From positions 1 to 57,328 of the forward strand of contig NZ_APNK01000025.1 of the NCBI RefSeq assembly GCF_000732535.1: DNA of 57,328 nt. The letters run 5' to 3'. The first letter of the stretch is position 1; the number at the start of each line of letters is the position of its first letter. Source of the stretch: Salinisphaera hydrothermalis C41B8 (GTDB lineage Bacteria > Pseudomonadota > Gammaproteobacteria > Nevskiales > Salinisphaeraceae). This document shows positions 46,975-56,019 of this stretch, one piece after another. Position numbers and translations under genes: made by a program. The notes below the pieces were generated by a model, which saw only the letters and a list, made by a program, of their open reading frames with translations, had not been told where the DNA came from and did no database searches.

Positions 46975-47109
46975 GCGACTGGCCGGAACTGAAACGCTTG
47001 ATACGAGCGTGGTCGGCGGCATCGGGCATACGAACCGCCCGGTGCGGAGGACGAGGACCGGCCATGGCGTGCCCCGCGGCGCGAAAGTCACATTGAGGAG
47101 TCAGCCGTC

Positions 47110-48237
47110 ATGTCTGATGTTACCGATCGTCCCGAAACCGCCGCCCAGCTGGGCGATATCCCCAAAACCATGCAGGCCGTCGTCTGCTACGCGCCGGGCG
47201 ACTATCGACTCGAGGAAGTGGAAGTGCCCACGCCGGGCCCGGGCGAGATCCTGTGCCGGGTGGAAATGGTCGGCATCTGTATGTCGGACGTGAAGGTCTA
47301 CCACGGCGCGCCGTCCTTCTGGGGCGACGACACCCAGCCGCGCTACGTCAAGCCGCCGATGATCCCGGGCCACGAGTTCGTCTGCCACGTAGTCGCCCTC
47401 GGTGAGGGCGCCGGTGAGGCCAAGAACGTCAAGATCGGCGATCGCGTGATCTCCGAGCAGATCGTGCCGTGCTGGGATTGCCGCTACTGCAACCGCGGCC
47501 AGTACTGGATGTGCGAAAAGCACGACCTGTACGGTTTCCAGAGCAACGTGAACGGCGCGTTCGCGCAGTACATGATCTTCACCAAGGAAGGCATCGTGCA
47601 TCACGTGCCCGATCATGTGCCGGCCGAGGAAGCCGTGCTGGTCGAGCCGCTGGCCTGCTCGCTGCACGCCGCCGACCGCGCTCAGGTCACGCCCGATGAT
47701 GTGGTCGTCGTCGCCGGCGCCGGCACGCTGGGGCTGGGCATCATCGGCCAGGTTGCGCTGTCCAACCCGAAAAAATTGATCGTGCTGGATCTCAAGCCCG
47801 AGCGGGCCAAGTTCGCCAAGCAGCTGGGCGCGCACGAAGTCTGGAACCCGGCCGAGGAAGACGTGATCGAGAAGATCAAGTCGATCACCGACGGCTATGG
47901 TTGCGATATCTACATCGAGGCCACCGGTTACCACAAGGCGGTGAATCAGGGCATTCACATGCTGCGCAAGCTGGGCCGCTTCGTGGAGTTCTCGGTGTTC
48001 GGTTCCGAGGTCACGCTCGACTGGTCGATCATCAGCGACCGCAAGGAACTGGATGTTCTGGGGTCGCATCTCGGTCCCTATACCTATCCGCGCGCGATCG
48101 ATTTCGTCGCCACTCGCAAGCTCGACATGCGGGGCGTGGTCACCCACACCTACCCGATGTCGAAATTCCACGAGGCGCTCGAGGTCATGGAGCGCGGCGA
48201 GAATTCGATGAAGGTTGCGCTCGACCCGCACAGCTGA
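47110..48237 (+). CDS. Zinc-dependent polyol dehydrogenase (erythritol/L-threitol dehydrogenase-like)
   Basis: Medium-chain dehydrogenase of 375 aa. GHEF near residue 98 and an early Cys in VGICMSDVK (about 54-62) give the catalytic zinc site, PCWDCRYCNRGQYWMC (about 120-135) holds the four structural-zinc Cys, and GAGTLGLG near 204 starts the NAD fold. With a C4-type downstream pathway the expected reaction is erythritol or L-threitol to L-erythrulose, as for EltD in Mycobacterium smegmatis. The substrate call is inferred from context; L-iditol-type activity is the alternative. Confidence 0.87.
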   Translation: MSDVTDRPETAAQLGDIPKTMQAVVCYAPGDYRLEEVEVPTPGPGEILCRVEMVGICMSDVKVYHGAPSFWGDDTQPRYVKPPMIPGHEFVCHVVALGEGAGEAKNVKIGDRVISEQIVPCWDCRYCNRGQYWMCEKHDLYGFQSNVNGAFAQYMIFTKEGIVHHVPDHVPAEEAVLVEPLACSLHAADRAQVTPDDVVVVAGAGTLGLGIIGQVALSNPKKLIVLDLKPERAKFAKQLGAHEVWNPAEEDVIEKIKSITDGYGCDIYIEATGYHKAVNQGIHMLRKLGRFVEFSVFGSEVTLDWSIISDRKELDVLGSHLGPYTYPRAIDFVATRKLDMRGVVTHTYPMSKFHEALEVMERGENSMKVALDPHS

Positions 48238-48331
48238 TCAGGACAGGCCGTCGCGCTGCCGGTGCATGGGTGGCGTGACGGTGACCGACCATTCGCAAGG
48301 CCGTGCGGCCGCCCGGCACAAGAGCGCAGAA

Positions 48332-48363
48332 GCGCCGGCCTGGCGGGACGCGCGGGCCGGCGC
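48332..48363 (+). promoter_or_regulatory. Stem-loop between dehydrogenase and small ORF
   Basis: Perfect 9-bp stem GCGCCGGCC / GGCCGGCGC around a 14-base loop, without a T tract, ending about 20 bases before the ribosome site of the 29-aa ORF. It could affect RNA decay or the translation start of the downstream genes. Confidence 0.4.
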
Positions 48364-48396
48364 TCGATTCTCGGATCGGTTGCCCGGGAGGATGCC

Positions 48397-48486
48397 ATGA
48401 CTAGCCAAACCATCGTGCCGCGCGAGATCTCGCACGGCTTCACCCACGAAGCAGACAACGCCCTCGCGGCGGGGAGTTCCGCATGA
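48397..48486 (+). CDS. 29-aa ORF overlapping the DUF2291 gene
   Basis: A short reading frame with GGGAGG 5-6 bases before its ATG and a stop overlapping the DUF2291 start (ATGA). The peptide begins MTSQTIVPREISHGFTH, is polar, and lacks a signal or membrane segment. It may be a leader that delivers ribosomes to the DUF2291 gene, which has no strong site of its own, or a real small protein. No homology recognised. Confidence 0.45.
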   Translation: MTSQTIVPREISHGFTHEADNALAAGSSA

Positions 48487-49148
48487 CCGCGGCCACCAGT
48501 TCGAATCGCCCGGGCGCCAGCAAGATGTCGCCGATGGTCAAGCGCGGGATCGGTGCTGCCGTCGTCGTCGCGCTGCTTATCGCCATGGGTCTGGATACGA
48601 CAGTCGTGCCGATCGGCTCCGACATCGGCGCCTCTGCGGACCAGTTCTCGCCGGAGAAATACGGCAAGTCCGAGTTCCCCAAGGTGCAGCAGAAGATCGA
48701 GCAGCGCGCGGCGCCAGCGCCGGTGCTGGTCAAGGCGCTCAAGGACAACAAGGACACCGCGGTCAAGAAATACGGCGTGCCCAACGACATCGGGCCGATC
48801 CTGTCGGTGAAGTTCACCGGCACCGTGGGTGACGGCCAGGACGGGATCTATAACGTGAAGGTGCCGGGCGTGCCCGACGATCTGACGATCCGCGTGCAGA
48901 CCGGTCCGGCCGTGATGGGCACCGTCCTGCGCGATGGCGCCGGCGATATCAGCTTCGGCGATTTCACCAACCAGATTCAGTATCAGAACGCCGGCGCGGC
49001 CATCAATAACGAGATGAAAAAGGAAGTGCTCTCCGGCCTCAAACGCGACGCGCTGAAGGGCAAGAAAGTCACCGTTGTCGGCGCCTTCCAGTTGATCAAC
49101 CCGAGCAACTGGCTGGTGACCCCCGTACGTTTCAGTGTGCAGCAATGA
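48483..49148 (+). CDS. DUF2291 family membrane-anchored periplasmic protein
   Basis: A 221-aa protein with one N-terminal membrane anchor (about 20-37) and a periplasmic domain. Family-typical segments are QTGPAVMGTVLRDGAGDISFGDFTNQI, spanning about residues 139-165, and NPSNWLVTPVRFSV at the end. DUF2291 genes recur inside ribose-type ABC loci for polyols and C4/C5 sugars, always beside the ATPase gene, so it is probably an accessory of the transporter or its binding protein. Function unproven. It overlaps the ATPase start (ATGA). Confidence 0.8.
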   Translation: MTAATSSNRPGASKMSPMVKRGIGAAVVVALLIAMGLDTTVVPIGSDIGASADQFSPEKYGKSEFPKVQQKIEQRAAPAPVLVKALKDNKDTAVKKYGVPNDIGPILSVKFTGTVGDGQDGIYNVKVPGVPDDLTIRVQTGPAVMGTVLRDGAGDISFGDFTNQIQYQNAGAAINNEMKKEVLSGLKRDALKGKKVTVVGAFQLINPSNWLVTPVRFSVQQ

Positions 49149-50683
49149 GTGATACCCAGCGGACATCCGGAGGCGATGCGCCGGTGCTCTCCGCGCGCAA
49201 CGTGGTCAAGCACTACGGCGGCGTGCAGGCGCTCAAGGGTGTGGACTTCGATATCTATCGCGGCACCGTGACCACGCTGTTCGGGGAGAACGGCGCGGGC
49301 AAGTCCACGTTGATGAAGATCCTGTCCGGCGTCGAGCAGCCGACCGACGGCCAGCTCATTCTCGATGGTGAGCCGGTGCGCTTCGCCTCGACCGTTGAGG
49401 CTCAGCACCGCGGAATCTCGATCATCCACCAGGAGCTGTCGCTGGCGCCGAATATGTCGGTACGCGACAACATTTTCATGGGCCGCGAGCTGCGACGCGC
49501 CGGTGGAGTGGATTATGCCGAAGAGGCCCGTCAGGCCGCCGCGCTGATGACGGAACTCGAGGAAGATATCCACCCGTTGACCAAGGTCGGCGATCTGCGC
49601 GTCGGTCAGCAGCAGATCGTGGAAATCGCGCGTGCGCTGTCGGTGGACGCCCGCATTCTGATCATGGACGAGCCGACCTCGGCGCTGTCTGCCACCGAGG
49701 TGGAAGTGCTGTTCAAGGTGATTCGCGATCTCACCGCGCGCGGCGTGGCAATCGTGTATATCTCACACCATCTCGAGGAGGCGCTGGAGATCACCGACCA
49801 CGCCGTGGTGCTGCGCGACGGCAGCATGACGGCCAAGGCCGAGCGCGCGGATATCGATCTGGCGTGGATCGTGCGCAACATGGTCGGCGAGAACTTCGAT
49901 CTGGGCTCGCCGCCGACCGGCTATGAGTTCGGCGATACGCTGTTGTCGGTGCAGTCGCTGACCGTGCCGGACGATTCCAACGTCGACCGGGCCGCCGTGG
50001 ATCATCTGTCGCTGGATGTGCGCGCCGGTGAAGTCGTGTGTATCTACGGCCTGATGGGCGCCGGGCGCACCGAACTGCTGGAAGCCCTGGCCGGGGCCTC
50101 GCAGGTCAGCGATGGCAAGGTGATGCTGGAAGGCCGCGACGTGACCCATATGGATATCGCGCAGCGTATTGCCGCCGGTTTGGTGCTCGTGCCGGAGGAT
50201 CGGCAGCGTGACGGTCTGGTCCAGACCATGACTGTGGGCCGCAATCTCTCGCTGGCGAGCATCGGCGCCTTCGTCAAGAACCTGTTTCTTTCCAATTCCG
50301 GCGAGCGCGGCCTGGTCGACGATTCGATCCGCGACGTGCACGTCAAGACCGACGGGCCGGGCGCGATGATTGGGTCGCTGTCCGGCGGCAACCAGCAGAA
50401 GGTCGTCATCGGCAAGATGGTGACCACCGATCCGAAGGTGATCCTGCTCGACGAACCCAGCCGCGGCATCGACATCGGCGCCAAGGCCGAAGTGTTCAAG
50501 CTGCTCGCCGAGCGGGCGAAGCAGGGGCTGGGCGTCGTCTACTCGACCTCCGAGGTCAACGAGTGTCTGTCGATCGCCCACCGCATCATCGTCATGGGCC
50601 GTGGCCGCATCGTCGCCGAATTCGGGCCCGATGTCTCCAAGGAACAGATCATGGCCGCCTCGGGCGAGTCCGTGGCCGCGTAA
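49145..50683 (+). CDS. Sugar ABC transporter ATP-binding protein, double domain (RbsA-like)
   Basis: A 512-aa fused double ATPase of the ribose/galactose class. The first half has Walker A GENGAGKST near 46 and Walker B ILIMDEPTSAL near 170. The second half lacks an ordinary Walker A, reading GLMGAGRTEL, as usual for RbsA, but keeps signature LSGGNQQKV near 412 and ILLDEPSRGID near 436. Energises the following permease; expected cargo is a C4 polyol. Confidence 0.92.
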   Translation: MSDTQRTSGGDAPVLSARNVVKHYGGVQALKGVDFDIYRGTVTTLFGENGAGKSTLMKILSGVEQPTDGQLILDGEPVRFASTVEAQHRGISIIHQELSLAPNMSVRDNIFMGRELRRAGGVDYAEEARQAAALMTELEEDIHPLTKVGDLRVGQQQIVEIARALSVDARILIMDEPTSALSATEVEVLFKVIRDLTARGVAIVYISHHLEEALEITDHAVVLRDGSMTAKAERADIDLAWIVRNMVGENFDLGSPPTGYEFGDTLLSVQSLTVPDDSNVDRAAVDHLSLDVRAGEVVCIYGLMGAGRTELLEALAGASQVSDGKVMLEGRDVTHMDIAQRIAAGLVLVPEDRQRDGLVQTMTVGRNLSLASIGAFVKNLFLSNSGERGLVDDSIRDVHVKTDGPGAMIGSLSGGNQQKVVIGKMVTTDPKVILLDEPSRGIDIGAKAEVFKLLAERAKQGLGVVYSTSEVNECLSIAHRIIVMGRGRIVAEFGPDVSKEQIMAASGESVAA

Positions 50684-50707
50684 GCCTTACGACCAGGAAT
50701 TACAAAC

Positions 50708-51865
50708 ATGAGCGATACACGCGCTGCAACCAACACGAAGGGCAAGAGCGGGCTGTTTGCCAACGGTTTCGACCCGGTCGGCCTGCTGCTTGAAGGACGG
50801 GCGTTCTTCGGCCTGATCGCGATCATCGTGGTCTTTTCCTATCTGTCGCCGAATTACTTCACGTTCGACAACCTGCTGACCATGTCCTCGCATGTGGCCA
50901 TTTACGGCCTGCTCGGTCTGGGCATGCTGTTGGTGATTTTGAACGGCGGCATCGATCTGTCGGTGGGCTCCACGCTGGGACTTTGCGGGGTCATGGCCGG
51001 CTTTTTCATCCACGGCGTAGAACTCGCGCCGCTTGGTGTGACGCTGTATCCGCCGATCTGGGTGGTCGCCGTGCTGGTCTGCGGCGTTGGCGCGTTCGTC
51101 GGGTTGGTTAACGGTATCCTGATTGCCCGCTTCAAGGTGCCGCCGTTCGTGGCCACCCTGGGCTCGCTGTACGCCGTGCGCGGTATCGCGCTGCTGATCA
51201 CCGGCGGCCTGACCTACAACAACCTGGGCGGTAAGGAAGCGCTGGGCAACACCGGCTTCGACTGGCTGGGCTTCAATCGGCTGTTCGACATTCCGATCGG
51301 CGTGCTGGTGATGATTGTGGTCGCGCTCATTCTGAGCGTGGTGCTCAACAAGACCGCGTTCGGCCGCTGGTTGTATGCCTCGGGCGGCAACGAGCGCGCT
51401 GCGCGTCTGTCGGGCGTACCGGTCAAGCGGGTCAAGATTTCGGTGTATGTGCTGTCGGGCATCTGTGCCGCCATCGCCGGTCTGGTGCTGACCTCCGAGC
51501 TGACCTCGGCCGGGCCGACCGCGGGTACCACCTATGAACTGACCGCTATCGCCACGGTGGTGATTGGCGGGGCGGCGCTGACCGGCGGTATCGGTAACGT
51601 GCGCGGCACCTTGCTGGGCGCATTCGTGATCGGCTTTCTGTCCGATGGCCTGGTCATCGTGGGTGTGTCGGCCTATTGGCAAATGGTGTTCACCGGCGCC
51701 GTGATCGTGCTCGCTGTCCTGCTGAACTCGATCGAATACAGCGGCCGTGCCAAGAAGAAGAGCTCGAACGACGGCGGTGCCACGCCGTCGCCGCAGAAAA
51801 CCGAATCCGCCGGAACCGCCGCATCGGGCGGCGCCCGACAGGTTCCACAAAAGACCGCCGGCTGA
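50708..51865 (+). CDS. Sugar ABC transporter permease (RbsC-like)
   Basis: A 385-aa inner-membrane permease with about eight to ten helices. Landmarks are GLLGLGMLLVILNGGIDLSVGS split near 72-93, the G-rich loop ANGGN-type ASGGNERAARLSGV near 226-239, and GGAALTGGIGNVRGTLLGA near 287. The C-terminal tail (from about 350) is hydrophilic and low-complexity, which is longer than in E. coli RbsC. Confidence 0.92.
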   Translation: MSDTRAATNTKGKSGLFANGFDPVGLLLEGRAFFGLIAIIVVFSYLSPNYFTFDNLLTMSSHVAIYGLLGLGMLLVILNGGIDLSVGSTLGLCGVMAGFFIHGVELAPLGVTLYPPIWVVAVLVCGVGAFVGLVNGILIARFKVPPFVATLGSLYAVRGIALLITGGLTYNNLGGKEALGNTGFDWLGFNRLFDIPIGVLVMIVVALILSVVLNKTAFGRWLYASGGNERAARLSGVPVKRVKISVYVLSGICAAIAGLVLTSELTSAGPTAGTTYELTAIATVVIGGAALTGGIGNVRGTLLGAFVIGFLSDGLVIVGVSAYWQMVFTGAVIVLAVLLNSIEYSGRAKKKSSNDGGATPSPQKTESAGTAASGGARQVPQKTAG

Positions 51866-51901
51866 CCGGGGGATGCAACCAAAGAGAAGGAGATGCAAGC
51901 A

Positions 51902-52885
51902 ATGCTACGCAGAACAATAATCCTGGCCGGTGCCGCCATGGTCGCCGCCGCGGCCTTCACCGGCCTGTCCACGGCGTCCGCGGCCGATTCCGGCAACGGT
52001 AAGCTGATCAGTATTATCGTCAACGATCCGTCGAATCCGTACTGGCGCACCGAGGGCCAGGTGGCGGCCACGGAAGCCCGCTCGCTGGGCTACAAGGCCA
52101 ACGTGTCGGCGCATAAGGGTGATACCAACACCGAGCGCAACCTGATCGACACCGCCATCACCAACCACTCGGCGGCGATCATCCTGGACCCGGCCAACGC
52201 CGACGGTTCCATCGGTTCGGTAAAGAAGGCCGTACAGGCCGGTATCCCGGTGTTCCTGGTCAACGCCGAGATCAACCAGAAGGGTCTGGCCAAGGCGCAG
52301 CTGGTGTCCAACAACGCGCAGGGCGCGGCGCTGGGTGCGCAGCAGTTCGTCAAAGCCATTGGCGGCAAGGGCAAGTACGTCGAGCTCAAGGGCGCGCCGT
52401 CGGATAACAACGCGGCCACGCGTTCCAACGGTTATCGCACTGTGCTGTCGCAGTACCCGGACCTGAAACGGGTCGCCCATCAGGTTGCCAACTGGGACCG
52501 CACCCAGGGCCACGACAAGATGCAGGGCATGCTGCAGGCGCACCCGAACATCAACGGTGTGCTCAGCGGTAACGACGAAATGGCCCTCGGCGCCATTGCC
52601 GCGCTCAAGGAAGCCGGCAAGCTCAAGGGCGTGACGGTTGGCGGTTTCGACGGTTCCCCGGACGCCGTGGATGCGGTCAAGTCGGGTGAGCTGGCCTACA
52701 CCGTGCTGCAGCCGGTTGCCGTGTTCGCGAAGAAGGCGGTCGACGAAGCCGACCACTACATCAAGCATGGCAACACCGGTGTTGATCACGAGAAGCAGCT
52801 GTTCGACTGCGTCCTGATCACCAAGAAGAACGCCGACGACTTCGTCGCCCCGTTCACCCTGAAGAGCATGACCAGCAGCTCGTAA
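51902..52885 (+). CDS. Sugar ABC transporter substrate-binding protein (RbsB-like)
   Basis: Periplasmic-binding-protein-like domain 4 (ribose type), 327 aa. The signal peptide ends near residue 26 (ASA-A). The domain begins KLISIIVNDPSNPYW and contains AIILDPANADG near 91 and VLSGNDEMALGAIAAL near 217. ATG 51902 is preferred because AAGGAG (51887-51892) touches the alternative ATG 51893 and can only serve 51902. Expected ligand is erythritol or threitol by context. Confidence 0.9.
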   Translation: MLRRTIILAGAAMVAAAAFTGLSTASAADSGNGKLISIIVNDPSNPYWRTEGQVAATEARSLGYKANVSAHKGDTNTERNLIDTAITNHSAAIILDPANADGSIGSVKKAVQAGIPVFLVNAEINQKGLAKAQLVSNNAQGAALGAQQFVKAIGGKGKYVELKGAPSDNNAATRSNGYRTVLSQYPDLKRVAHQVANWDRTQGHDKMQGMLQAHPNINGVLSGNDEMALGAIAALKEAGKLKGVTVGGFDGSPDAVDAVKSGELAYTVLQPVAVFAKKAVDEADHYIKHGNTGVDHEKQLFDCVLITKKNADDFVAPFTLKSMTSSS

Positions 52886-52913
52886 ACCCGCTACGGCATC
52901 AAGCCGACGAGTG

Positions 52914-52942
52914 CGCGCGGGCCGTGGTGGCCCGCGCGTTTT
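52914..52942 (+). terminator. Terminator-like attenuator between binding protein and kinase genes
   Basis: Perfect 10-bp stem CGCGCGGGCC / GGCCCGCGCG with a 5-base loop followed by TTTTGTT. It lies 28 bases after the binding-protein stop and directly before the kinase ribosome site GAGGAG. A partial terminator here would lower the enzyme genes relative to the transport genes. Confidence 0.75.
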
Positions 52943-52957
52943 GTTGAGGAGTTCCCC

Positions 52958-54691
52958 ATGACGTACCTAGTGAATAATCCCGCCGATTTCGTCGATGAGA
53001 GCATCGACGGTTTCGTTGCCGCCAACAGCAATCTGGTGCGCCGCGTGCCCGGCGGCGTGGTGCGTGCCACTCGAACCCCGCCTGGACAGGTTGCCGTGGT
53101 CATCGGCGGCGGTTCCGGTCACTATCCGGCGTTTGCCGGGCTGGTTGGCCAGGGCCTGGCCCACGGGGCGGCCATGGGCAACGTCTTCGCTTCGCCGTCG
53201 GCACAACAGATTTATTCCGTGGCCAAGGCCGCGGCTTCCGATTCGGGTGTGCTGCTGTCGTTCGGCAACTATGCCGGCGACGTGCTCAACTTCGGCATCG
53301 CCGAGGAACGCCTGAAAGCGGAAGGGATTCCCTGTCGCTGTTTTGCTGTCACCGACGACATCTGCAGCGGCCCCGCCGACAAGGCCAGCGAGCGTCGCGG
53401 CATTGCCGGTGATCTGACCGTGTTCCGTGCGGCTGCGCTGGCTGCGGCCGAGGGCAAGTCGCTGGACGAGGTGTATGAATTCGCAAGCCACGCCAACGAT
53501 CGTACGCGCTCGTTCGGCGTGGCCTTTTCCGGCTGCACGCTGCCCGGCGCCAGCCAGCCGTTGTTCACCGTGCCCAAGGGCCGCATGGGCGTGGGCATGG
53601 GTATCCACGGCGAGCAGGGTATCGAGGAAGTCGATATGCCGAGCGCGTCGGATCTGGCCGACATGCTGGTCGATCGCCTGCTCGATGAACGTCCGGACGG
53701 CGCGGCGTCGCCGCGCGTGGGCGTGATGCTCAACGGCCTGGGCTCGGTCAAGTACGAAGAACTGTTCGTACTCTACAAGCGCGTCTCCGAGCGGCTGGAA
53801 GCCGCGGGCCTGACGTTGGTGCAACCCGAAGTGGGCGAACTGGTCACCAGTTTCGAGATGGCCGGCGTATCGCTGACCCTGTTCTGGCTCGACGACGCGC
53901 TGGAGCAAGCCTGGACCGCGCCTGCTACCACGCCGGCGTATTGTCGCGGCGGTGTGGCGCTGGAAGGCGAGCCGCGCGATGACGCCGATCTGGCCGCAGC
54001 GCACGAAGAAGAAACGCCGGACGCGAGCGAGGACTCCAAGTCCGATGCCGCCGGCATGCTGGCCGTGATCGAGACCATTCAGGCCAAGATCGAGGCCGAG
54101 GCCGAGGATCTCGGCAAGCTCGACGCCATCTCGGGCGACGGCGACCACGGCATCGGCATGGACACCGGCGCCCGTGCGGCGCTGTCCGCCGCCCGGCGGG
54201 CGGTTGAAAAAGGCTGTGGTGCCGGCACTGTCCTGATGCGGGCCGGCGATGCCTGGGCCAACGAGGCTGGCGGCACGTCGGGCGCCCTGTGGGGCCTCGG
54301 CCTGCGCAGTGTCGGCGCCTGCATCGGCGACGAGAACAGCGTGGCCGCTCCGGTCGTGGCCGAGGGCGTGGTTGAAGCGACCGACGCCATTATGCGCCTG
54401 GGCGGCGCCGAGATCGGCGACAAGACCATGCTCGACTCGATGAAGCCGTTCTCGGACAAGCTGGCCGAAGAAGTGAAGGCCGGTACGCCTTTGCGCCAGG
54501 CCTGGCGCCGCGCGGCGGAAGCCTCGCAGCAGGCCGCCGACGCGACCGCAAACCTGGCCCCGAAGAAGGGCCGGGCCAAGAACCACAGCGACAAGAGCAT
54601 AGGCCACGCCGATCCGGGCGCCATTTCGTTCGCCATGATCGTTTCGGCGGTCGCTGACACACTCGAATCCCTGCATGAGGACGCAGCATGA
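52958..54691 (+). CDS. DhaK-DhaL fused kinase (probable L-erythrulose kinase)
   Basis: ATP-dependent ketose kinase of 577 aa. The N-terminal DhaK domain holds [12 protein letters not shown] (50-61) and the substrate-binding His217 in [11 protein letters not shown]. An acidic linker (about 347-365, [11 protein letters not shown]) leads to the DhaL ATP domain with [14 protein letters not shown] near 389 binding Mg-ATP, and DPGAISFAM near the end. Dihydroxyacetone kinase is the parent activity; with the two isomerases after it, L-erythrulose 1-phosphorylation (LerK type) is the better prediction. Confidence 0.88.
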   Translation: MTYLVNNPADFVDESIDGFVAANSNLVRRVPGGVVRATRTPPGQVAVVIGGGSGHYPAFAGLVGQGLAHGAAMGNVFASPSAQQIYSVAKAAASDSGVLLSFGNYAGDVLNFGIAEERLKAEGIPCRCFAVTDDICSGPADKASERRGIAGDLTVFRAAALAAAEGKSLDEVYEFASHANDRTRSFGVAFSGCTLPGASQPLFTVPKGRMGVGMGIHGEQGIEEVDMPSASDLADMLVDRLLDERPDGAASPRVGVMLNGLGSVKYEELFVLYKRVSERLEAAGLTLVQPEVGELVTSFEMAGVSLTLFWLDDALEQAWTAPATTPAYCRGGVALEGEPRDDADLAAAHEEETPDASEDSKSDAAGMLAVIETIQAKIEAEAEDLGKLDAISGDGDHGIGMDTGARAALSAARRAVEKGCGAGTVLMRAGDAWANEAGGTSGALWGLGLRSVGACIGDENSVAAPVVAEGVVEATDAIMRLGGAEIGDKTMLDSMKPFSDKLAEEVKAGTPLRQAWRRAAEASQQAADATANLAPKKGRAKNHSDKSIGHADPGAISFAMIVSAVADTLESLHEDAA

Positions 54692-55170
54692 GCGACAAAC
54701 TTCGAATCATCCTCGGGTCCGACGAAGCGGGCTACGAGTACAAGGAAGCCCTCAAGGCCGATATGCAAGCCAGCGACTATGTGTCGTCGGTCGAGGACAT
54801 GGGCGTGGACGAGGCGGCGAAGACGCCGTACCCGACGGTCGCCATCGCGGCCGCTCAGAAGATTGCGGCCGGTGAAGCCGATCGGGCGTTGCTGATCTGC
54901 GGTACCGGGCTGGGCGTGGCGATTTCGGCCAACAAGGTGCCCGGCATTCGTGCCGTGACCGCGCACGACGGCTACTCGGTCGAGCGCAGTATCCTGTCCA
55001 ACAATGCCCAAGTGCTGTGCTTCGGCCAGCGCGTGATTGGTCTGGAGCTGGCGCGCAAACTGGCCCGCGAGTGGCTGACCTATCGTTTCGACGAAAACTC
55101 CTCGTCGGCCAAGAAAGTGGCCGTCATCAAGCAGTACGAGGAAACGGGCGACCACAGCCCCGTGGAGTGA
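54688..55170 (+). CDS. RpiB/LacAB family isomerase (probable D-erythrulose-4-P isomerase)
   Basis: A 160-aa sugar-phosphate isomerase. The catalytic Cys is in [14 protein letters not shown] (about 70-83), the ring-opening His in [11 protein letters not shown] (about 91-101), and [10 protein letters not shown] is at the N-terminus, where RpiB has GSDHAG; the His is replaced by Glu. ATG overlaps the kinase stop. In known tetritol pathways this class (DerI, EryI) turns D-erythrulose-4-P into D-erythrose-4-P. Confidence 0.88.
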   Translation: MSDKLRIILGSDEAGYEYKEALKADMQASDYVSSVEDMGVDEAAKTPYPTVAIAAAQKIAAGEADRALLICGTGLGVAISANKVPGIRAVTAHDGYSVERSILSNNAQVLCFGQRVIGLELARKLAREWLTYRFDENSSSAKKVAVIKQYEETGDHSPVE

Positions 55171-55211
55171 CGCCATAATAGACGCCGATTGATTCAGCGT
55201 TGGATTCTTCC

Positions 55212-55961
55212 ATGCATATCGGCGTCAGTTTCAAGATGTATCTCGACCGGCCGCGTACCCGCCAGTGGTGCGCGGCGGCCGCCGAGATCGCTCGTCGGCA
55301 TCGCGCGGTGGCGTCTGGCGCCGTCGAACTCTCCGTTTTTCCCACCCTGCCGGCCATGGAACTGGCCATGGCGGCCTGTGCCGATAGCCCGATCCGCTTC
55401 GGCGCCCAGGATTTGTTCTGGCATGACCGCGGCGCTTATACCGGCGCGGTCTCCGGCGCCGATCTGGCGGAGATGGGCTGTTTCTATGCCGAGATTGGTC
55501 ACGCCGAACGTCGTCGAGTGTTCGGCGACGATGACACCATCGTGGCTCGAAAAGTGGCCGCAGCCGTGCGCAACGGTCTTACCCCCTGGTTATGCATCGG
55601 CGAACCCGAAGAGGGCCCGGTAGACGCCGCCACGGCGTTCTGCCTGGAACAGCTCATGGCGTCTCTGGCCGAGTTGTACGAGCCGGTTCCGCTGGTCATT
55701 GCCTACGAGCCGGTCTGGGCGATCGGGCAATCCGATGCCGCGAGCGCCGCGCATGTCGCCGAGGTGGCCGAAGGCCTCAAGACCGGTCTTGCCGAGCGCA
55801 CCGGCCAGCGTGATGTGCCCGTGGTTTATGGCGGCAGTGCCGCGCCGGGAACGCTTAGCGAGCTCGGCCACGGCATCGACGGCCTGTTCCTGGGCCGCTT
55901 CGCGCACGACACGACGGCCTTCGAGGCCATTCTCGATGAGGCTGCCGAGCTGGCGAACTAG
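55212..55961 (+). CDS. Triose-phosphate-isomerase-like protein (probable L-erythrulose-1-P isomerase)
   Basis: TIM-barrel protein of 249 aa from ATG 55212. The catalytic His is in IGHAERR and the Glu in AYEPVWAIG; the Lys is in VSFKMYL near residue 8, but the Asn two residues before it in true TIM (NWK) is replaced. GGSAAPGT gives the phosphate loop. It resembles the LerI/EryH branch acting on L-erythrulose-1-P rather than the glycolytic TpiA. A TTG at 55200 in frame is a less likely start. Last gene of the island. Confidence 0.87.
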   Translation: MHIGVSFKMYLDRPRTRQWCAAAAEIARRHRAVASGAVELSVFPTLPAMELAMAACADSPIRFGAQDLFWHDRGAYTGAVSGADLAEMGCFYAEIGHAERRRVFGDDDTIVARKVAAAVRNGLTPWLCIGEPEEGPVDAATAFCLEQLMASLAELYEPVPLVIAYEPVWAIGQSDAASAAHVAEVAEGLKTGLAERTGQRDVPVVYGGSAAPGTLSELGHGIDGLFLGRFAHDTTAFEAILDEAAELAN

Positions 55962-55980
55962 TTTTTCAAGACAATTGTCC

Positions 55981-56019
55981 GCAGATCGACGCAGATTTGC
56001 GCAGATGCAAGAAGATCTG
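55981..56019. repeat. Ten-base GCAGAT repeats after the tetritol island
   Basis: GCAGATCGAC, GCAGATTTGC, GCAGATGCAA and GAAGATCTGG follow one another without gap, a strict 10-base period. The same unit occurs inverted at 11115-11326. The surrounding 55962-56282 holds no gene; it also has GGGTCA/TGACCC (56222-56238) before the transposase remnant. Confidence 0.6.

Larger units (their letters stand above)
46665..47109. other. Divergent control region of the tetritol island
   Basis: A 445-base gene-free stretch between the SorC-type regulator and the dehydrogenase gene. It is AT-richer than its flanks and carries two operator-like dyads listed separately. The dehydrogenase gene has a TTGAGGAG ribosome site just before 47110. 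No small gene is convincing here. Confidence 0.6.

Noticed and set aside
52967-54676. 569-codon minus-strand frame across the DhaK-DhaL gene
   Set aside because: Antisense shadow with Gly/His/Arg-rich composition; the plus strand encodes all DhaK and DhaL motifs.
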